Shown piece after piece: positions 44,067 through 53,465 of a stretch of 64,000 bases of DNA; position 1 is the first letter of the stretch; each line of letters begins with the position of its first letter. The DNA is from Arthrobacter sp. efr-133-TYG-118. Lineage in GTDB: Bacteria > Actinomycetota > Actinomycetes > Actinomycetales > Micrococcaceae. Below the pieces are notes generated by a model. The model searched no databases. It was not told where the DNA came from and saw only the letters and a list, made by a program, of their open reading frames with translations. The stretch is from NCBI RefSeq assembly GCF_030209755.1, contig NZ_JARVRH010000014.1, forward strand, positions 1 through 64,000. The letters are read 5' to 3'. Made by a program: the position numbers and the translations under genes.

Positions 44067-44330
44067 ATGACAGCGATCGTTGACCTGGACACCGGCCAGG
44101 GCCTCGGGATCGTGGACTGACGGGACAGCGAAGGCGTCGGCGAGTGGCAGTTCGCCCGGCCACTTTAATGGCGCCTGGGCGTATAGGTCGTCGCGATCGA
44201 CCCTGCCGCGGCGGTCTGCAAGGCCCTGCGGATGTGGAATCCCCGCACCGCGTTCAGAGTGGATGCGTTTCATCTGGTCAACTGGCAACGACATCCTTAC
44301 CGAAGTCCGACAACGGGAGCCCTCTTGACC
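44067..44330 (+). pseudogene. ISL3-family transposase fragment, catalytic part
   Basis: AIVDLDTGQGLGIVD (44073 onward) matches the first catalytic-Asp region of ISL3 transposases. It is followed by RDSEGVGEWQFARPL after a stop, then VVAIDPAAAVCKALRMW, VDAFHLVN and NDILTEVRQRE in changing frames. At least three frameshifts and one stop are present. The stretch 44331-44640 beyond it has no gene that can be supported and is probably more of the same decayed element. Confidence 0.7.
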
Positions 44331-44651
44331 GGCCCGGAGAGGTTCTGTTTCGCCTCGGTGACTGCCTAGTTTGCCACGCAGGCCAGACGACAATGGTCGA
44401 CCGCCAGGCGGTGCGCCGAGGCCATATCCTCGGCGCATCGCGGCAAGCGACCGAGGGCCGGTCGTGACGGCCTGCCCGGCTCAACGCAGGCCGATGGGCC
44501 GGGCAATGCGCCTATCCCTGAGGTCCTTATGGCTAACCATGAGGACCGTCCGGCGACCTTGGAAATCGCGAAGGACGACTTGGCAATTTCTCGTTCCCGA
44601 CAAGTCGAGGCGGCGGCCTGAATTTGTCTACATGACGCCTAAGTTCTCCGG

Positions 44652-45938
44652 TCACCGAGATTCGAAGAGCTCAAAGTTCTTCTGGGACAGTCTGCGGACG
44701 GTTGGTAGGTTCGACGTCACTTTCGTAATGACCGTGTGGCGGTTGGCCTCAAGGTGGACCAACAGTCGAGCTACCCGTTTACCAAACCCTTCTGTTGGCT
44801 CAACACAGTGGTCCGGTAAGTCGAACAGTCTCATCAGACCGGAGACTTTGCCCTGAGTCGCCAGGGCTATGACGGGTCTTCCGGCCAGGAGGGCCAAAAT
44901 GGAAAGATGCATTCTGCCTGTAACGACCACTTCAGAACGCTTCACGATCGACAACACTTCAGCCGGAGAAAGTAGCGTATCTATGAAGATCGCCCTCCTC
45001 GCGGCGGCACTTTCAACCCGAAGTTGCGCAATAGCGGCGATGTCGTTCACATTCGAATGACTCACGTGAGGCAACAATAAGCACTTGTATCCAAGTTCTT
45101 CCAACGCGGCGAGGAAATGTTCGTATTCAACATTCTGATCAATCGTCGCGCCGATAAGGCCGCTTATGTTGACGACAGCAAGTTTCTCCTCAGGGTTCTG
45201 CCAATTCATAATTGCTGGTGCCGGCATGTGGATTGTCAGATCATCCAAGAAAGAGAAAACCATGTCTGAAGACTGAACTATGCTTTCAATGTCGTCGTCT
45301 AACAGTCGCTTGTGCGAATCGGGATCCCTTGAAAGAATCCGTACGCCAGAGTGGCCCGCCAAGCGCGCCTGTCGCACGACCTCCTTCGGTGCCCGTCCAT
45401 TCCAACTGAATCCCAGAACTCTTGCGGGAATGCCCGCATCTTGTACAGTTCTTGCAAGATTCCATTCGACCACGGACGAATGGATTCCGTAGCCACCATC
45501 CATGATGTCTGCGCCCATGATGGAGAAACTCTCGGCGGAACGAATTGCCTGCCCAAGTTGACGGAGGTCACGGTAGTGCGCAGGGCCCTTTGAGTAAACC
45601 AAGTTAGGTAGAACCAAGAAGGATACTCGATCAGGATCCAAGCCCTCCGGTAAGGCATACGCATCGGGCGATTTTACTACCGCAACTATATGACCCGGCA
45701 CGTTCTTCACGAAGCTCTCGAACATCGCTTGATCGCCGATGTTGCCGGATCCTGGTGAGTTAAGGATTATATGTGAATTATTCGCTGGGCATGCTCCCGC
45801 GAGCACGAGTCTGAGTACTAGCCTGTCGGCTAACGACATCAGCCGTAAAGCAAGAGGCTGGGCGGCTACCTTTGACGCAATTGCTCGCACAATCGACTCT
45901 AGTCGTTCTTGCGCGGACGACGATGAGTTCGTTTTCAC
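44652..45938 (-). CDS. Polysaccharide pyruvyltransferase family protein
   Basis: This 428-residue protein has the pyruvyltransferase family features NSPGSGNIGDQAMFESFV near the N-terminus, RILSRDPDSHKRLLDDD, LLLPHVSHSNVNDI and VVTGRMHLSILALLAGRPVIAL. It would add pyruvate ketals (from phosphoenolpyruvate) to sugars of the exopolysaccharide and give it negative charge. It follows the flippase gene with a 4-bp overlap, in a minus-strand operon. Confidence 0.88.
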   Translation of the reverse strand: MKTNSSSSAQERLESIVRAIASKVAAQPLALRLMSLADRLVLRLVLAGACPANNSHIILNSPGSGNIGDQAMFESFVKNVPGHIVAVVKSPDAYALPEGLDPDRVSFLVLPNLVYSKGPAHYRDLRQLGQAIRSAESFSIMGADIMDGGYGIHSSVVEWNLARTVQDAGIPARVLGFSWNGRAPKEVVRQARLAGHSGVRILSRDPDSHKRLLDDDIESIVQSSDMVFSFLDDLTIHMPAPAIMNWQNPEEKLAVVNISGLIGATIDQNVEYEHFLAALEELGYKCLLLPHVSHSNVNDIAAIAQLRVESAAARRAIFIDTLLSPAEVLSIVKRSEVVVTGRMHLSILALLAGRPVIALATQGKVSGLMRLFDLPDHCVEPTEGFGKRVARLLVHLEANRHTVITKVTSNLPTVRRLSQKNFELFESR

Positions 45939-47395
45939 TTAGACTCCCCGATTCTAATATTTGAAGTGCTCATGCTACTGACTGTCGCCAAAATCATTCC
46001 GACATCGCTTCGACTTTGTCGGAATACGAAAGGTAGGAGCAAGCCAACTGCCCAACCTATTGTGGAACTAATGATAGTAGGTAGTTGGTCAAATGCGACC
46101 GGAAGCACTAACCCGGCGCTGACAGCGGCCACACCCAAGCTTATAAATCGGAAACCACCGAAAAACAAAGGTCCCGATGGTATTCTATTCTTACTCATCC
46201 AGATTAGAGAGATCGGCCATGCCGCGACTAATCCAAGCGAATACCCGATAACAATGCCTTGAACTCCGAAGAAGGTGCCAAGGATCGTCAATAAGAGAAC
46301 TATCCCTTTGGTTACCAGGTTGTATTTCAGTAGAGACCCGGTTTGACCTTTGGCAAGAAACACCCAATAGGACACAAAAGTCGCCGCCTGGAATGTCGCT
46401 CCTGCGCAAAGTATTTGGAGGAGAGGCACTGCAGACTCCCACTGGTGGCCAAGTAGGAGGCTCACGAGCGGTTTGGCGAGTACGATCAAGAAGGAAAAGC
46501 CAATGGCGGCGGCGTAGCCCAACATCAGTTGAAGTTTCGCTATGGTTCGCTCGAATTGCTCACTGTTATTCAACCGCACAAGCGTGGTTAATGCAACATT
46601 TGTGAGAGGCCCGAAGATCTGGTTTACAGGTAAGGTCGCTATCTGGGAAGCTCTCGAATAGGCTCCAAGTGAGACCGGCCCAAAAGCGTAGCCGAGCAGG
46701 ACACTCGGTGCGTTGGCGCTTACGTAGTTGATAAACTGAGCCAAACCAAGGTGTCCCCCATATCTCAGGAATCTTCCGATTCGACCGCTCCGCCCTGGCC
46801 ACCCTGGGTGCCACTCACTGGTTGCCATGCGGCTTACCAATAGTAGGACAGCAGCAACTAACTGCATCATTATTAATGCCCAGTAACCGGCACCCAGAAT
46901 TGATGCAATGATGGCGACGCACAGCGCGATTGCATTCGAAGCGACGTCCGTTATCGTTAGTGTTTTGAATCGAAGTGTACGAGTCATTTCGACCTGATAC
47001 TGCGCCTGAATCCCGTTCAATAAGAAGACACTAGAAATAGCTAGAGTGATTGGGATTAGGCGGGGGTCCTGGTAGAAGGCGGCCAGCGGCTGGCTAAATA
47101 ACGCAGTTAATGCTGCCAAGCCAAGTCCGAGTCCTGAGTTGATTAGGAATAGATTATTCTTTTGTTTTCTGGACAAATGTTCAGCTTGAATGCTGGCGGT
47201 GGTGATCCCAAAGTCTCGGAGAAGTTCGGCTACTCCGATTACCGCAGTCACCATGGCGACGAGGCCAAAGTCCAGAGGGGTTAGTAGTCGCCCCAAAATG
47301 ACCAGGTTGAAAAGTAGAAGCACCATCTTGGCGGCCTGACCAACCAGGGTTATCAAGCCTCCGCGGGCGGCTTTTCGGGCGGTTGTTGTGGTCAT
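45935..47395 (-). CDS. Wzx-like polysaccharide flippase
   Basis: This 486-residue protein has 12 to 14 membrane helices and the start GGLITLVGQAAKMVLLLFNLVILGRLLTPLDFGLVAMVTAV, typical of polysaccharide exporters of the Wzx/MOP group (WzxC-like). It would move lipid-linked repeat units across the membrane for the polymerase. It is the first gene of a two-gene minus-strand operon with the pyruvyltransferase. Confidence 0.92.
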   Translation of the reverse strand: MTTTTARKAARGGLITLVGQAAKMVLLLFNLVILGRLLTPLDFGLVAMVTAVIGVAELLRDFGITTASIQAEHLSRKQKNNLFLINSGLGLGLAALTALFSQPLAAFYQDPRLIPITLAISSVFLLNGIQAQYQVEMTRTLRFKTLTITDVASNAIALCVAIIASILGAGYWALIMMQLVAAVLLLVSRMATSEWHPGWPGRSGRIGRFLRYGGHLGLAQFINYVSANAPSVLLGYAFGPVSLGAYSRASQIATLPVNQIFGPLTNVALTTLVRLNNSEQFERTIAKLQLMLGYAAAIGFSFLIVLAKPLVSLLLGHQWESAVPLLQILCAGATFQAATFVSYWVFLAKGQTGSLLKYNLVTKGIVLLLTILGTFFGVQGIVIGYSLGLVAAWPISLIWMSKNRIPSGPLFFGGFRFISLGVAAVSAGLVLPVAFDQLPTIISSTIGWAVGLLLPFVFRQSRSDVGMILATVSSMSTSNIRIGESK

Positions 47396-47770
47396 CGGAC
47401 TCTACAATCGCTTTCTCTCATCAGCCACCATGGGGCAGTCTGTGGATACGTGGTCACTCGGCCGACCTGCGGCTCCTGGTTAGTCGACAAACTGGCTAGG
47501 GCGAATCCACGTCAAGGAGGAAGCGCAGTCGTAAGGCCGACGTGGGGCTGCGCCCTACGAGTGGTTCGAAGGACGGGCTCAGCCTCATGAAATCCTTGGC
47601 GGCTATACACGGTCTCGTGCAGGACTGTAGTTTAGCCTTTTTGGTCTGCTTTGAGGCGTCAGGGTAATAGTGTTACCGGCATTCGTAGTCTATGCCTTCT
47701 CAAGGAGGCGATCGACTAGAATTTGGCATGGATAGGAAGAACGAAAATGGGGATCCAGGGGGAACTTAGC
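47396..47770. other. Intergenic region with divergent promoters expected
   Basis: This stretch of about 375 bp between the flippase and the nitroreductase holds no supported gene. A TAGAAT (47717-47722) just before an ATG at 47728 resembles a -10 box. A 13-codon frame from 47728 to 47769 ends one base before the nitroreductase ATG, but it has no ribosome site at proper distance. Confidence 0.4.
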
Positions 47771-48751
47771 ATGACGATGGTTAAGAGTCTATTCAAACAG
47801 GTGGTTCCGCAACCTCTCTTTATTCGGCTAAAGCGAGACTATCGAAAATTCCTCGTGATCCGGGAGCTCGCCATTGATGCGCGCCGGCACATCAAGTTCG
47901 GAGCGGAGGAAGATGACCTCTTTTCCGGTACCGGGTCCAGTCGTCATGTCGAATGCCAACTGACCAAGGATTACCATCGAATAGAAAAGGGCTTGGCTCT
48001 CAAGAGTCCGAAGCGGCCTTTCGGTGAAAGCGTACGGCAGCGGCTTGAACTGGGTCTGGAGCATCCGAAGACCAACGAAGAACTGTCTGAAGTTGCCGGG
48101 TATGCGCAGTCAGCTCTGGACGCGCTCAAGGACTGGAATTCCGACGAAATGATCCCAGAGGATGTAAGCCCTTCTGTTCATGCGCGATCTGTCTGGGATC
48201 CGATCTTGAAGACGGATGCCCAAGGCCTGCTGAACCACTTTTTTTCGTCACGACGAAGCGTTCGAGTCTTCGATACCGAAACGCCGGTGAGCATTGAAGA
48301 TATTCGACAAGCAGCTATCACAGCGTTGAGCACACCGTCGGTTTGCAACCGTCAGGCTTGGCGGCTCCATGTTTTTGCTAATGCCGAAGATGTTTCCCGC
48401 GTGATTCGGCATCAGAACGGAAACTCCGGGTTCGGGCAAACAGTCCCAGCTCTAGCGGTCGTCACGGTGGATACCCGATTGTTCGCGGGGGCTGGTGAAA
48501 GACATCAACGTTGGATTGACGGTGGGTTGTTCGCAATGAGCTTTGCCTACGGTCTCCACTTGAGGGGCTTGGCTTCATGCATGCTCAACTGGTCGATGAA
48601 CAACCAAGCCTCCAGCAGCCTTCGGGCTGCTGCGGAGATTCCCTCGCATGAAGACGTTGTGATGCTTGTTGCGATCGGGCACTCAGAAGAGACTTTTCGG
48701 GTCGCAAGGTCACCTAGACGATCTGTGGACTCTGTACTGGAAATTCACTGA
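47771..48751 (+). CDS. Nitroreductase-family protein of the polysaccharide locus
   Basis: This 326-residue protein has a flavin-binding nitroreductase domain in its C-terminal two thirds: SSRRSVRVFDTETPV, AITALSTPSVCNRQAWRLHVF, GGLFAMSFAYGLHLRGLASCMLNW and VVMLVAIGHSEE. The N-terminal 110 residues (with KDYHRIEKGLALKSPKRPFG) match the extra domain of nitroreductases found in capsule clusters. The reaction is unknown; an oxidoreductase step on a sugar is possible. The ATG at 47771 follows AGGGGGA; TTG and ATG codons further upstream are less likely. Confidence 0.8.
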   Translation: MTMVKSLFKQVVPQPLFIRLKRDYRKFLVIRELAIDARRHIKFGAEEDDLFSGTGSSRHVECQLTKDYHRIEKGLALKSPKRPFGESVRQRLELGLEHPKTNEELSEVAGYAQSALDALKDWNSDEMIPEDVSPSVHARSVWDPILKTDAQGLLNHFFSSRRSVRVFDTETPVSIEDIRQAAITALSTPSVCNRQAWRLHVFANAEDVSRVIRHQNGNSGFGQTVPALAVVTVDTRLFAGAGERHQRWIDGGLFAMSFAYGLHLRGLASCMLNWSMNNQASSSLRAAAEIPSHEDVVMLVAIGHSEETFRVARSPRRSVDSVLEIH

Positions 48752-49260
48752 ACGGTGAAGCGCAATAGATTGTATTGGCCGGTCATATGTGATTTTATCC
48801 GGGTGGGCAGATCAACTCAGAGCTGGCCTGCCCGGAGGTGTACTGCCTAGAACCGATCGTCGTCGGCTGGTTGGTGATCTGAGTTCTCAATCTGAGGGCT
48901 GCTTGCCCTGAGTCGTCCGGCCCGGAGAGAGCGCACAGTCGTTGCGTAGGCGAAGAACGTAGCTCTCGCGAGGTCCAACGACTAGCATCGGAGAACGGAC
49001 ACTCGCAGTGCGCCGCACGCACCAACTTCGCATGGGCCGTAGCCCCGGCGCCGAATCGCTGCCATACAAACCTAGGTCAACATGCGACAAACTTGGCTAC
49101 TTCTCAGGGGCCTGACAGAATCCCTGGTTTGGAATCGGGACAGGCTACATATTCTCGCCACGACTGATCGCAGGCTAACCCAAGGTAGTTTCTTTCGTCC
49201 TCCGACCTAAGTAGAAGGCCGGAGGACGAAAGTCGTCAAATGAATTCTAGCGCCGCTGAA
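48752..49260. other. Intergenic region with inverted repeat
   Basis: About 500 bp have no gene that can be supported. Near the right end a perfect 13-bp inverted repeat, CTTTCGTCCTCCG (49192-49204) and CGGAGGACGAAAG (49220-49232), probably ends transcription of the minus-strand kinase gene and possibly that of the nitroreductase. The part from 48800 to 49130 has mixed, degenerate composition and may be decayed coding sequence. Confidence 0.55.
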
Positions 49261-50775
49261 CTAGCTACGGAATCGGCCCGAGGGAAATGTCTTTTCTGTC
49301 GCGGTGTGGGCGCCTAACAGGGTTTCGTCAAATTCGTCAGGTTCAGCCGTTGCCGCAACGTCGAATTCTGGTGCGGCATTTTTCCTGCTGGAGATCCTTG
49401 GAGCTCGCGAATTCTTAGCTTCGTTACTGTTGCTGCCATAGTAGTCGTAGGCATACGCGTCTGGACCCTTGGCTGGGAGTCTGTTGAGAACGACGCCCAA
49501 GATATTGGACCCAACCATGTCGAGTGCGTTGAGCGACTTCTCCAAATCATGATGGCGTAGTTTCTGCGCTCCAACCACCAACAGCACGCCACCGACATGC
49601 TGTGAAAGAACTGCGGCATCGGTGACGGGCAACAACGGTGGCGCATCGATCACAACGGTATCGAAAGCTTGTTCTAGTCGCTCAAGTAACTGCTTCATTT
49701 CTGTAGAACCCAAGAGTTCGCTTGGGTTAGGCGGAATTTGGCCGGATGCAAGCACAAACAGATTTTCGTCGCCCCACGGCTGAAGAAGTTCGTTCAAGTC
49801 GCCTGCACCTACTAGGGCCGTTGTAAGTCCTGCGTTCCTCTCCAGCCCCAGGTACTCATTGACCATTGGGCGGCGAAGATCGGCGTCTATTAGGCACACT
49901 GTCTGGCCTGCCTGAGCAAGGGCAATGGCCAGGTTTGTTGCGGTCGTGCTCTTGCCTTCGCCCGGGACGGACGAAGTAACCAAAACTGACTTCGCATGGC
50001 CGGAAACGTTGGCAAATTGAAGATTGGTACGCAACTGGCGAAACGACTCAGCACGTGGACTTTGAGGTGCGGCTTGCGTTAGTAGCGGTTTCCTCGTCGC
50101 GTCGTTGTCGAATGATATCCCTCCCAATATGGGAGCGTCAGTGACTTGGCGGAGATCGGCTTCACCGCGAATCCGGCTGTCCAAAGTCGTTCTAAGAAGC
50201 GCAGCACCCACGCCGACCGTAAGCCCGGCTACAAGTCCAATTAGGAGGTTTAGTTTTGTGTTTGGAGCCGATGGAGCCACTGGAGCAGTGGCTGGTTTGA
50301 TCACTGACAAGCTGACAGGCGATGCCCCACCCGTTCGCGGTTTTTCCAGCGAGTCAACAACCTTAATTAGGCTGTTTGCTACGGCTTGGGAGATGGCAGC
50401 GGCTTGAACTGCGGATTCGTCGGAAACCGCAATATTGATCAGCACGGTACTTGCCTCAGTAGTGGCCTTGACGTTTGCTGCGAGTTCTTCGGCGGTGACC
50501 TTAAGCCCGAGGGAGTCAATCGCAGGCTGGAGGACCGCGGGAGATGCAACGGTCTTGACGTAAGACTGGACGCGAGCCTGGCTGAAATTGTTTCCCAATT
50601 GCAGGTCCTGAACGGAGCCTGAGCTTTGGATTGCAACAAATAGTTGAGTCTCAGCTGTATATGTCGGCTTGATCAATACGGATGCAGCACCTGCCAAGAG
50701 GAGGCCGGCCAACGTTGACGCAATGATGAGTACCCAATTGCGGCGCAGGATGCGCAGATAGTCGCGTAGATGCAA
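49261..50775 (-). CDS. Wzz-BY-kinase: chain-length and tyrosine autokinase protein
   Basis: This 504-residue protein joins a Wzz-type chain-length domain with two membrane helices (about residues 14-36 and 174-196) to a cytoplasmic BY-kinase domain. The kinase has Walker A SSVPGEGKSTT (268-278), Walker A' CLIDADLRRP and Walker B VVIDAPPLLP. The tail has a tyrosine cluster, YAYDYYG, the autophosphorylation site. It controls polymer length and export, and the phosphatase at 31922 is its likely partner. The TTG at 50775 with AAGGGGA is preferred to GTG codons at 50823. Confidence 0.9.
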   Translation of the reverse strand: MHLRDYLRILRRNWVLIIASTLAGLLLAGAASVLIKPTYTAETQLFVAIQSSGSVQDLQLGNNFSQARVQSYVKTVASPAVLQPAIDSLGLKVTAEELAANVKATTEASTVLINIAVSDESAVQAAAISQAVANSLIKVVDSLEKPRTGGASPVSLSVIKPATAPVAPSAPNTKLNLLIGLVAGLTVGVGAALLRTTLDSRIRGEADLRQVTDAPILGGISFDNDATRKPLLTQAAPQSPRAESFRQLRTNLQFANVSGHAKSVLVTSSVPGEGKSTTATNLAIALAQAGQTVCLIDADLRRPMVNEYLGLERNAGLTTALVGAGDLNELLQPWGDENLFVLASGQIPPNPSELLGSTEMKQLLERLEQAFDTVVIDAPPLLPVTDAAVLSQHVGGVLLVVGAQKLRHHDLEKSLNALDMVGSNILGVVLNRLPAKGPDAYAYDYYGSNSNEAKNSRAPRISSRKNAAPEFDVAATAEPDEFDETLLGAHTATEKTFPSGRFRS

Positions 50776-50979
50776 ACCGGTTCCCCTTGTGTCGGTTGCT
50801 GGGGCGGCCACACGGCACACCACCAGAACGGCAATATTCGTGCAGTGTAACTAATAGTACTGGCTAGATTGGGATCTTAGGGATTGTGAAATTGATAGAT
50901 GTGGAATCTAGGTCGCCATGAGCAGGATTTGGTGTGGGTCCCGGCGGAGGGCGAGCCCGTGGCCAGCATCCAGGAGGGG

Positions 50980-51150
50980 ATTGGTCTGGCGCAGTGTAGC
51001 GAACCTTCGGGATGAGCCGAAGAAATGATGCTGCAACTTGAGCGGGGCCTAGGCTGATCACTTCAGACCGGCGGTGATGTGATCCGCCGGGGCGGATTTG
51101 GTGAGTGCGCTCTCGCCCGTCGGCCGAGAAGCTCAAGGGTGTGCGTGGTC
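50980..51150 (-). pseudogene. Decayed partial copy of the neighbouring Lrp gene
   Basis: This stretch aligns with the middle of the intact Lrp gene at 51750-51910 on the same strand: GATGAGCCGAAG matches GAATGAGCCGAAG, ATGATGCTGCAACTTGAGCG matches the ATGCTGCTGCACCTTGAGCG region, and CTCGCCCGTCGGCCG matches TTCGCCCGTCAGCCG. About 23 bases are deleted after the first block and several frameshifts exist. It is a dead direct duplicate about 700 bp from the intact gene. The rest of 50776-51209 has no gene. Confidence 0.65.
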
Positions 51151-51209
51151 CGCGGCGTTGCACGTATTTTCTTACTCGAGCCGACATGTAGCCGATACTC
51201 ATTCAGGGG

Positions 51210-51362
51210 ATGTTCAAGAACGTCAAAATGGAGGACGCTTTGCCCGGCTACGTAGACATCAACCCCTACCGAAAAACGACCCCGAAACGATTCAAATTCG
51301 GTGGATTGATCGTCTTGTTGTTGGTCACGGCCGGGGTCGTCTACCTAGCCCTCTCTCGGTAA
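51210..51362 (+). CDS. Small single-pass membrane protein
   Basis: This possible 50-residue protein has a polar first half (KMEDALPGYVDINPYRKTTPKRFKFG) and one C-terminal hydrophobic helix (about residues 31-48, LIVLLLVTAGVVYLAL) ending in a basic residue. The layout fits a small tail-anchored membrane protein. The ATG at 51210 has GGGG directly before it, which is too close to be a good ribosome site; the ATG at 51228 is the alternative. It lies between the Lrp remnant and the intact Lrp gene. The region 51363-51596 has no gene. Confidence 0.45.
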   Translation: MFKNVKMEDALPGYVDINPYRKTTPKRFKFGGLIVLLLVTAGVVYLALSR

Positions 51363-51596
51363 AGGTCGATGTCTCTCGAAGGCTACTTCGAAGGCCTGGC
51401 AACCATGTTGGGCGCACTTGGATTCGTCGGAGCAGTTTGCATGCTGATCCTGGTTCTTCGGATACGGCGGAACAACAAGCGGGGTCTTCCTGCCTGTTGC
51501 GCCCCCTCGATGACCTGCGTTTGTCCCACGACGTAGGGTGAGACACCGACGGAGCCGAACCTAGGATCCTACCGGCCACCTCAGGCATTCGGCGCC

Positions 51597-52061
51597 TTAC
51601 CTCGTATCCAGATCCTCAAACACCAGGAACGTTTGCGTATCCTGCACGCCTGGCATCGACTGCAGTCGATCGAAAATGACCCTGCGCAGATGAATGTTGT
51701 CGGTGGCGCGAACCAGCAGGATGACGTCGAAATCACCCCCCACCAGCGCAATGTGCTGCACCTCCGGAATGAGCCGAAGCTCTTCACGGAGTTCGCGCCA
51801 GGAATGCTGCTGCACCTTGAGCGTGACGTAGGCCGATGACTTCAAGCCGGCCTTGATGGGGTCAACCAGCGCGGTGAACTTCGTGAGCACGCCTTCGCCC
51901 GTCAGCCGCGAGATTCTCGAGTACGCGTGCGCCCGGCTGATGTGGACGTTTTCCGCCACCTGAGTCACCGACATCCGGCCGTCCCGCGTCAGTTCGGCAA
52001 TGATGTCCCTATCCACTTGGTCAAGAGGAACCTCCGCATGATCCGCTTCCACCTCGGCCAT
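51597..52061 (-). CDS. Lrp/AsnC-family regulator
   Basis: This 154-residue regulator has an N-terminal helix-turn-helix (LDQVDRDIIAELTRDGRMSVTQVAENVHISRAHAYSRISRL) and the C-terminal ligand-binding RAM domain (SAYVTLKVQQHSWRELREEL, IPEVQHIALVGGDFDVILLVRA). It is divergent from the 2-oxoacid dehydrogenase operon, like BkdR-type activators that respond to branched-chain amino acids. The ATG at 52061 follows GGAG; the open frame runs back to 52106. A broken copy of this gene lies downstream. Confidence 0.9.
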   Translation of the reverse strand: MAEVEADHAEVPLDQVDRDIIAELTRDGRMSVTQVAENVHISRAHAYSRISRLTGEGVLTKFTALVDPIKAGLKSSAYVTLKVQQHSWRELREELRLIPEVQHIALVGGDFDVILLVRATDNIHLRRVIFDRLQSMPGVQDTQTFLVFEDLDTR

Positions 52062-52232
52062 CGCATCTCCAATTCGTCCACAGCGTGGGTTCGTTACCCA
52101 GCTCACATTTGCAATTTGTCTTCCAGACTAGAGGTTTCAGACAAGCTTTTCCACGATTTTGCCCAGAGCTGGATACGAAACTTCTCTATGGAACATACTG
52201 GTGACAAATAGTGGATACAGAAGGACGGACCA
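52062..52232. promoter_or_regulatory. Divergent lrp/bkd promoter region
   Basis: The 171-bp gap contains TTGTCT (52116-52121) and AGACAA (52139-52144) as inverted half-sites about two helical turns apart, with a nested GTCT-tcc-AGAC palindrome at 52118-52128. This is the expected place for Lrp binding. AGAAGGA before 52233 is the ribosome site of the E1 alpha gene. Confidence 0.45.
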
Positions 52233-53465
52233 ATGACGATCTCCGCAGACCATGAGGCTCAGGGTCTGGCTGACGCTCGGCCGGACAACACCGAAGCAAG
52301 CGACCAAGCGTCCGAAGTGCGGCGCAAGTTCGGCATCAGCGTTGAGGACTACATGCTGCCGGCCCGCCATCAGATCCAGATGGTCGATCCCTCTGGCGTG
52401 CTCAAGCCCGAAGCTGAACAGGGCACGGAACCCGGCCACGAATATCCCATCCCCGGCGATTCCGAACTCATGGCAGCTTACGAACAACTCGTCGTCGGAC
52501 GCCGCGTCAACGATCAGAACTCCGCACTCGTCCGGCAGGGCCGCATGGCGGTTTACCCGTCGAGCCACGGCCAAGAGGCCTGCCAAGTAGCCGCCGCCCT
52601 GTGCCTTAGCGAAGGCGACTGGCTCTTCCCCACCTACCGAGACGCCGTAGCGGTCATGTCCCGGGGCGTCGACCCGGTAGAGACCATGACCATCTTCCGC
52701 GGCGACTGGCACGGCGGCTACGACCCCACCAAGCACAAGGTCGGTATCCAGTGCACGCCGCTGACCACCCAGCTGCTCCATGCCGTCGGAGTTGCCCATG
52801 CCGCCAAACTGCGCGGCGAGGACACCGTGGTGTTGGCAATGTGCGGCGACGGTGCCACGAGCGAAGGGGACTTCCACGAAGCCCTCAACTTCGCGGCTGT
52901 CTTCCACCTCCCCGTGATCTTCTTTGTCCAGAACAACAAGTACGCGATCTCGGTGCCCTTGAGCCAACAGTCCGTGGCGCCGTCGTTGGCGCACAAGGCT
53001 GTTGGTTACGGGATGGCCGGTGAGCGCGTTGACGGTAACGACCTGGTTGCCTTGCTCGCAGTGTTGGACCGGGCGGTGAAATTGGCCCGCGAAGGCTCCG
53101 GCCCGCTTCTCATCGAGGCCCACACCTACCGCATGCAGGCCCACACTAACGCCGACGACGCCACTCGCTACCGGGAAGACAGCGAAGTGGCCGAATGGAC
53201 AGCCAAGGATCCCATCAGCCGGATGACGTCTTATCTCACCGGCCGCGGACTGCTCAACGACGACGGTTCCAGCCGAATCGCGGAAAAGGCCGAAGCCGTT
53301 GCATCCCAGCTTCGCGAAGGCCTGGGGGAGGACGTCCCGGTAGACCCGCAGAATCTCTTCCGCTATGTCTTCTCGACACCCACTCCGCAACTGAAGGAGC
53401 AGTCCGCCCTGCTCGCCGACGAACTCGCCCGTGAGGCATCCAGCCAGAAGGAGGCAGGCAAATGA
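52233..53465 (+). CDS. bkdA: 2-oxoacid dehydrogenase E1 alpha subunit (branched-chain type)
   Basis: This 410-residue subunit binds thiamine diphosphate and decarboxylates 2-oxoacids. The ThDP motif is CGDGATSEGDFHEALNFAAVF followed by PVIFFVQNNKYAI; YRMQAHTNADDATRYR is the phosphorylation-loop region. The long form with separate alpha and beta subunits, and the divergent Lrp gene, point to the branched-chain complex (from Val, Leu and Ile), though a pyruvate-type enzyme cannot be excluded. It overlaps the beta gene by 4 bp. No E3 gene is in the window. Confidence 0.9.
   Translation: MTISADHEAQGLADARPDNTEASDQASEVRRKFGISVEDYMLPARHQIQMVDPSGVLKPEAEQGTEPGHEYPIPGDSELMAAYEQLVVGRRVNDQNSALVRQGRMAVYPSSHGQEACQVAAALCLSEGDWLFPTYRDAVAVMSRGVDPVETMTIFRGDWHGGYDPTKHKVGIQCTPLTTQLLHAVGVAHAAKLRGEDTVVLAMCGDGATSEGDFHEALNFAAVFHLPVIFFVQNNKYAISVPLSQQSVAPSLAHKAVGYGMAGERVDGNDLVALLAVLDRAVKLAREGSGPLLIEAHTYRMQAHTNADDATRYREDSEVAEWTAKDPISRMTSYLTGRGLLNDDGSSRIAEKAEAVASQLREGLGEDVPVDPQNLFRYVFSTPTPQLKEQSALLADELAREASSQKEAGK

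Noticed and set aside
47728..47769. A 13-codon leader peptide before the nitroreductase
   Set aside because: The AAGGAGG upstream is too far from its ATG and the nitroreductase has its own good ribosome site.
48887..49090. A 67-codon minus-strand frame between nitroreductase and BY-kinase
   Set aside because: It has no ribosome site and no protein-like pattern that could be identified; decayed coding sequence cannot be excluded.
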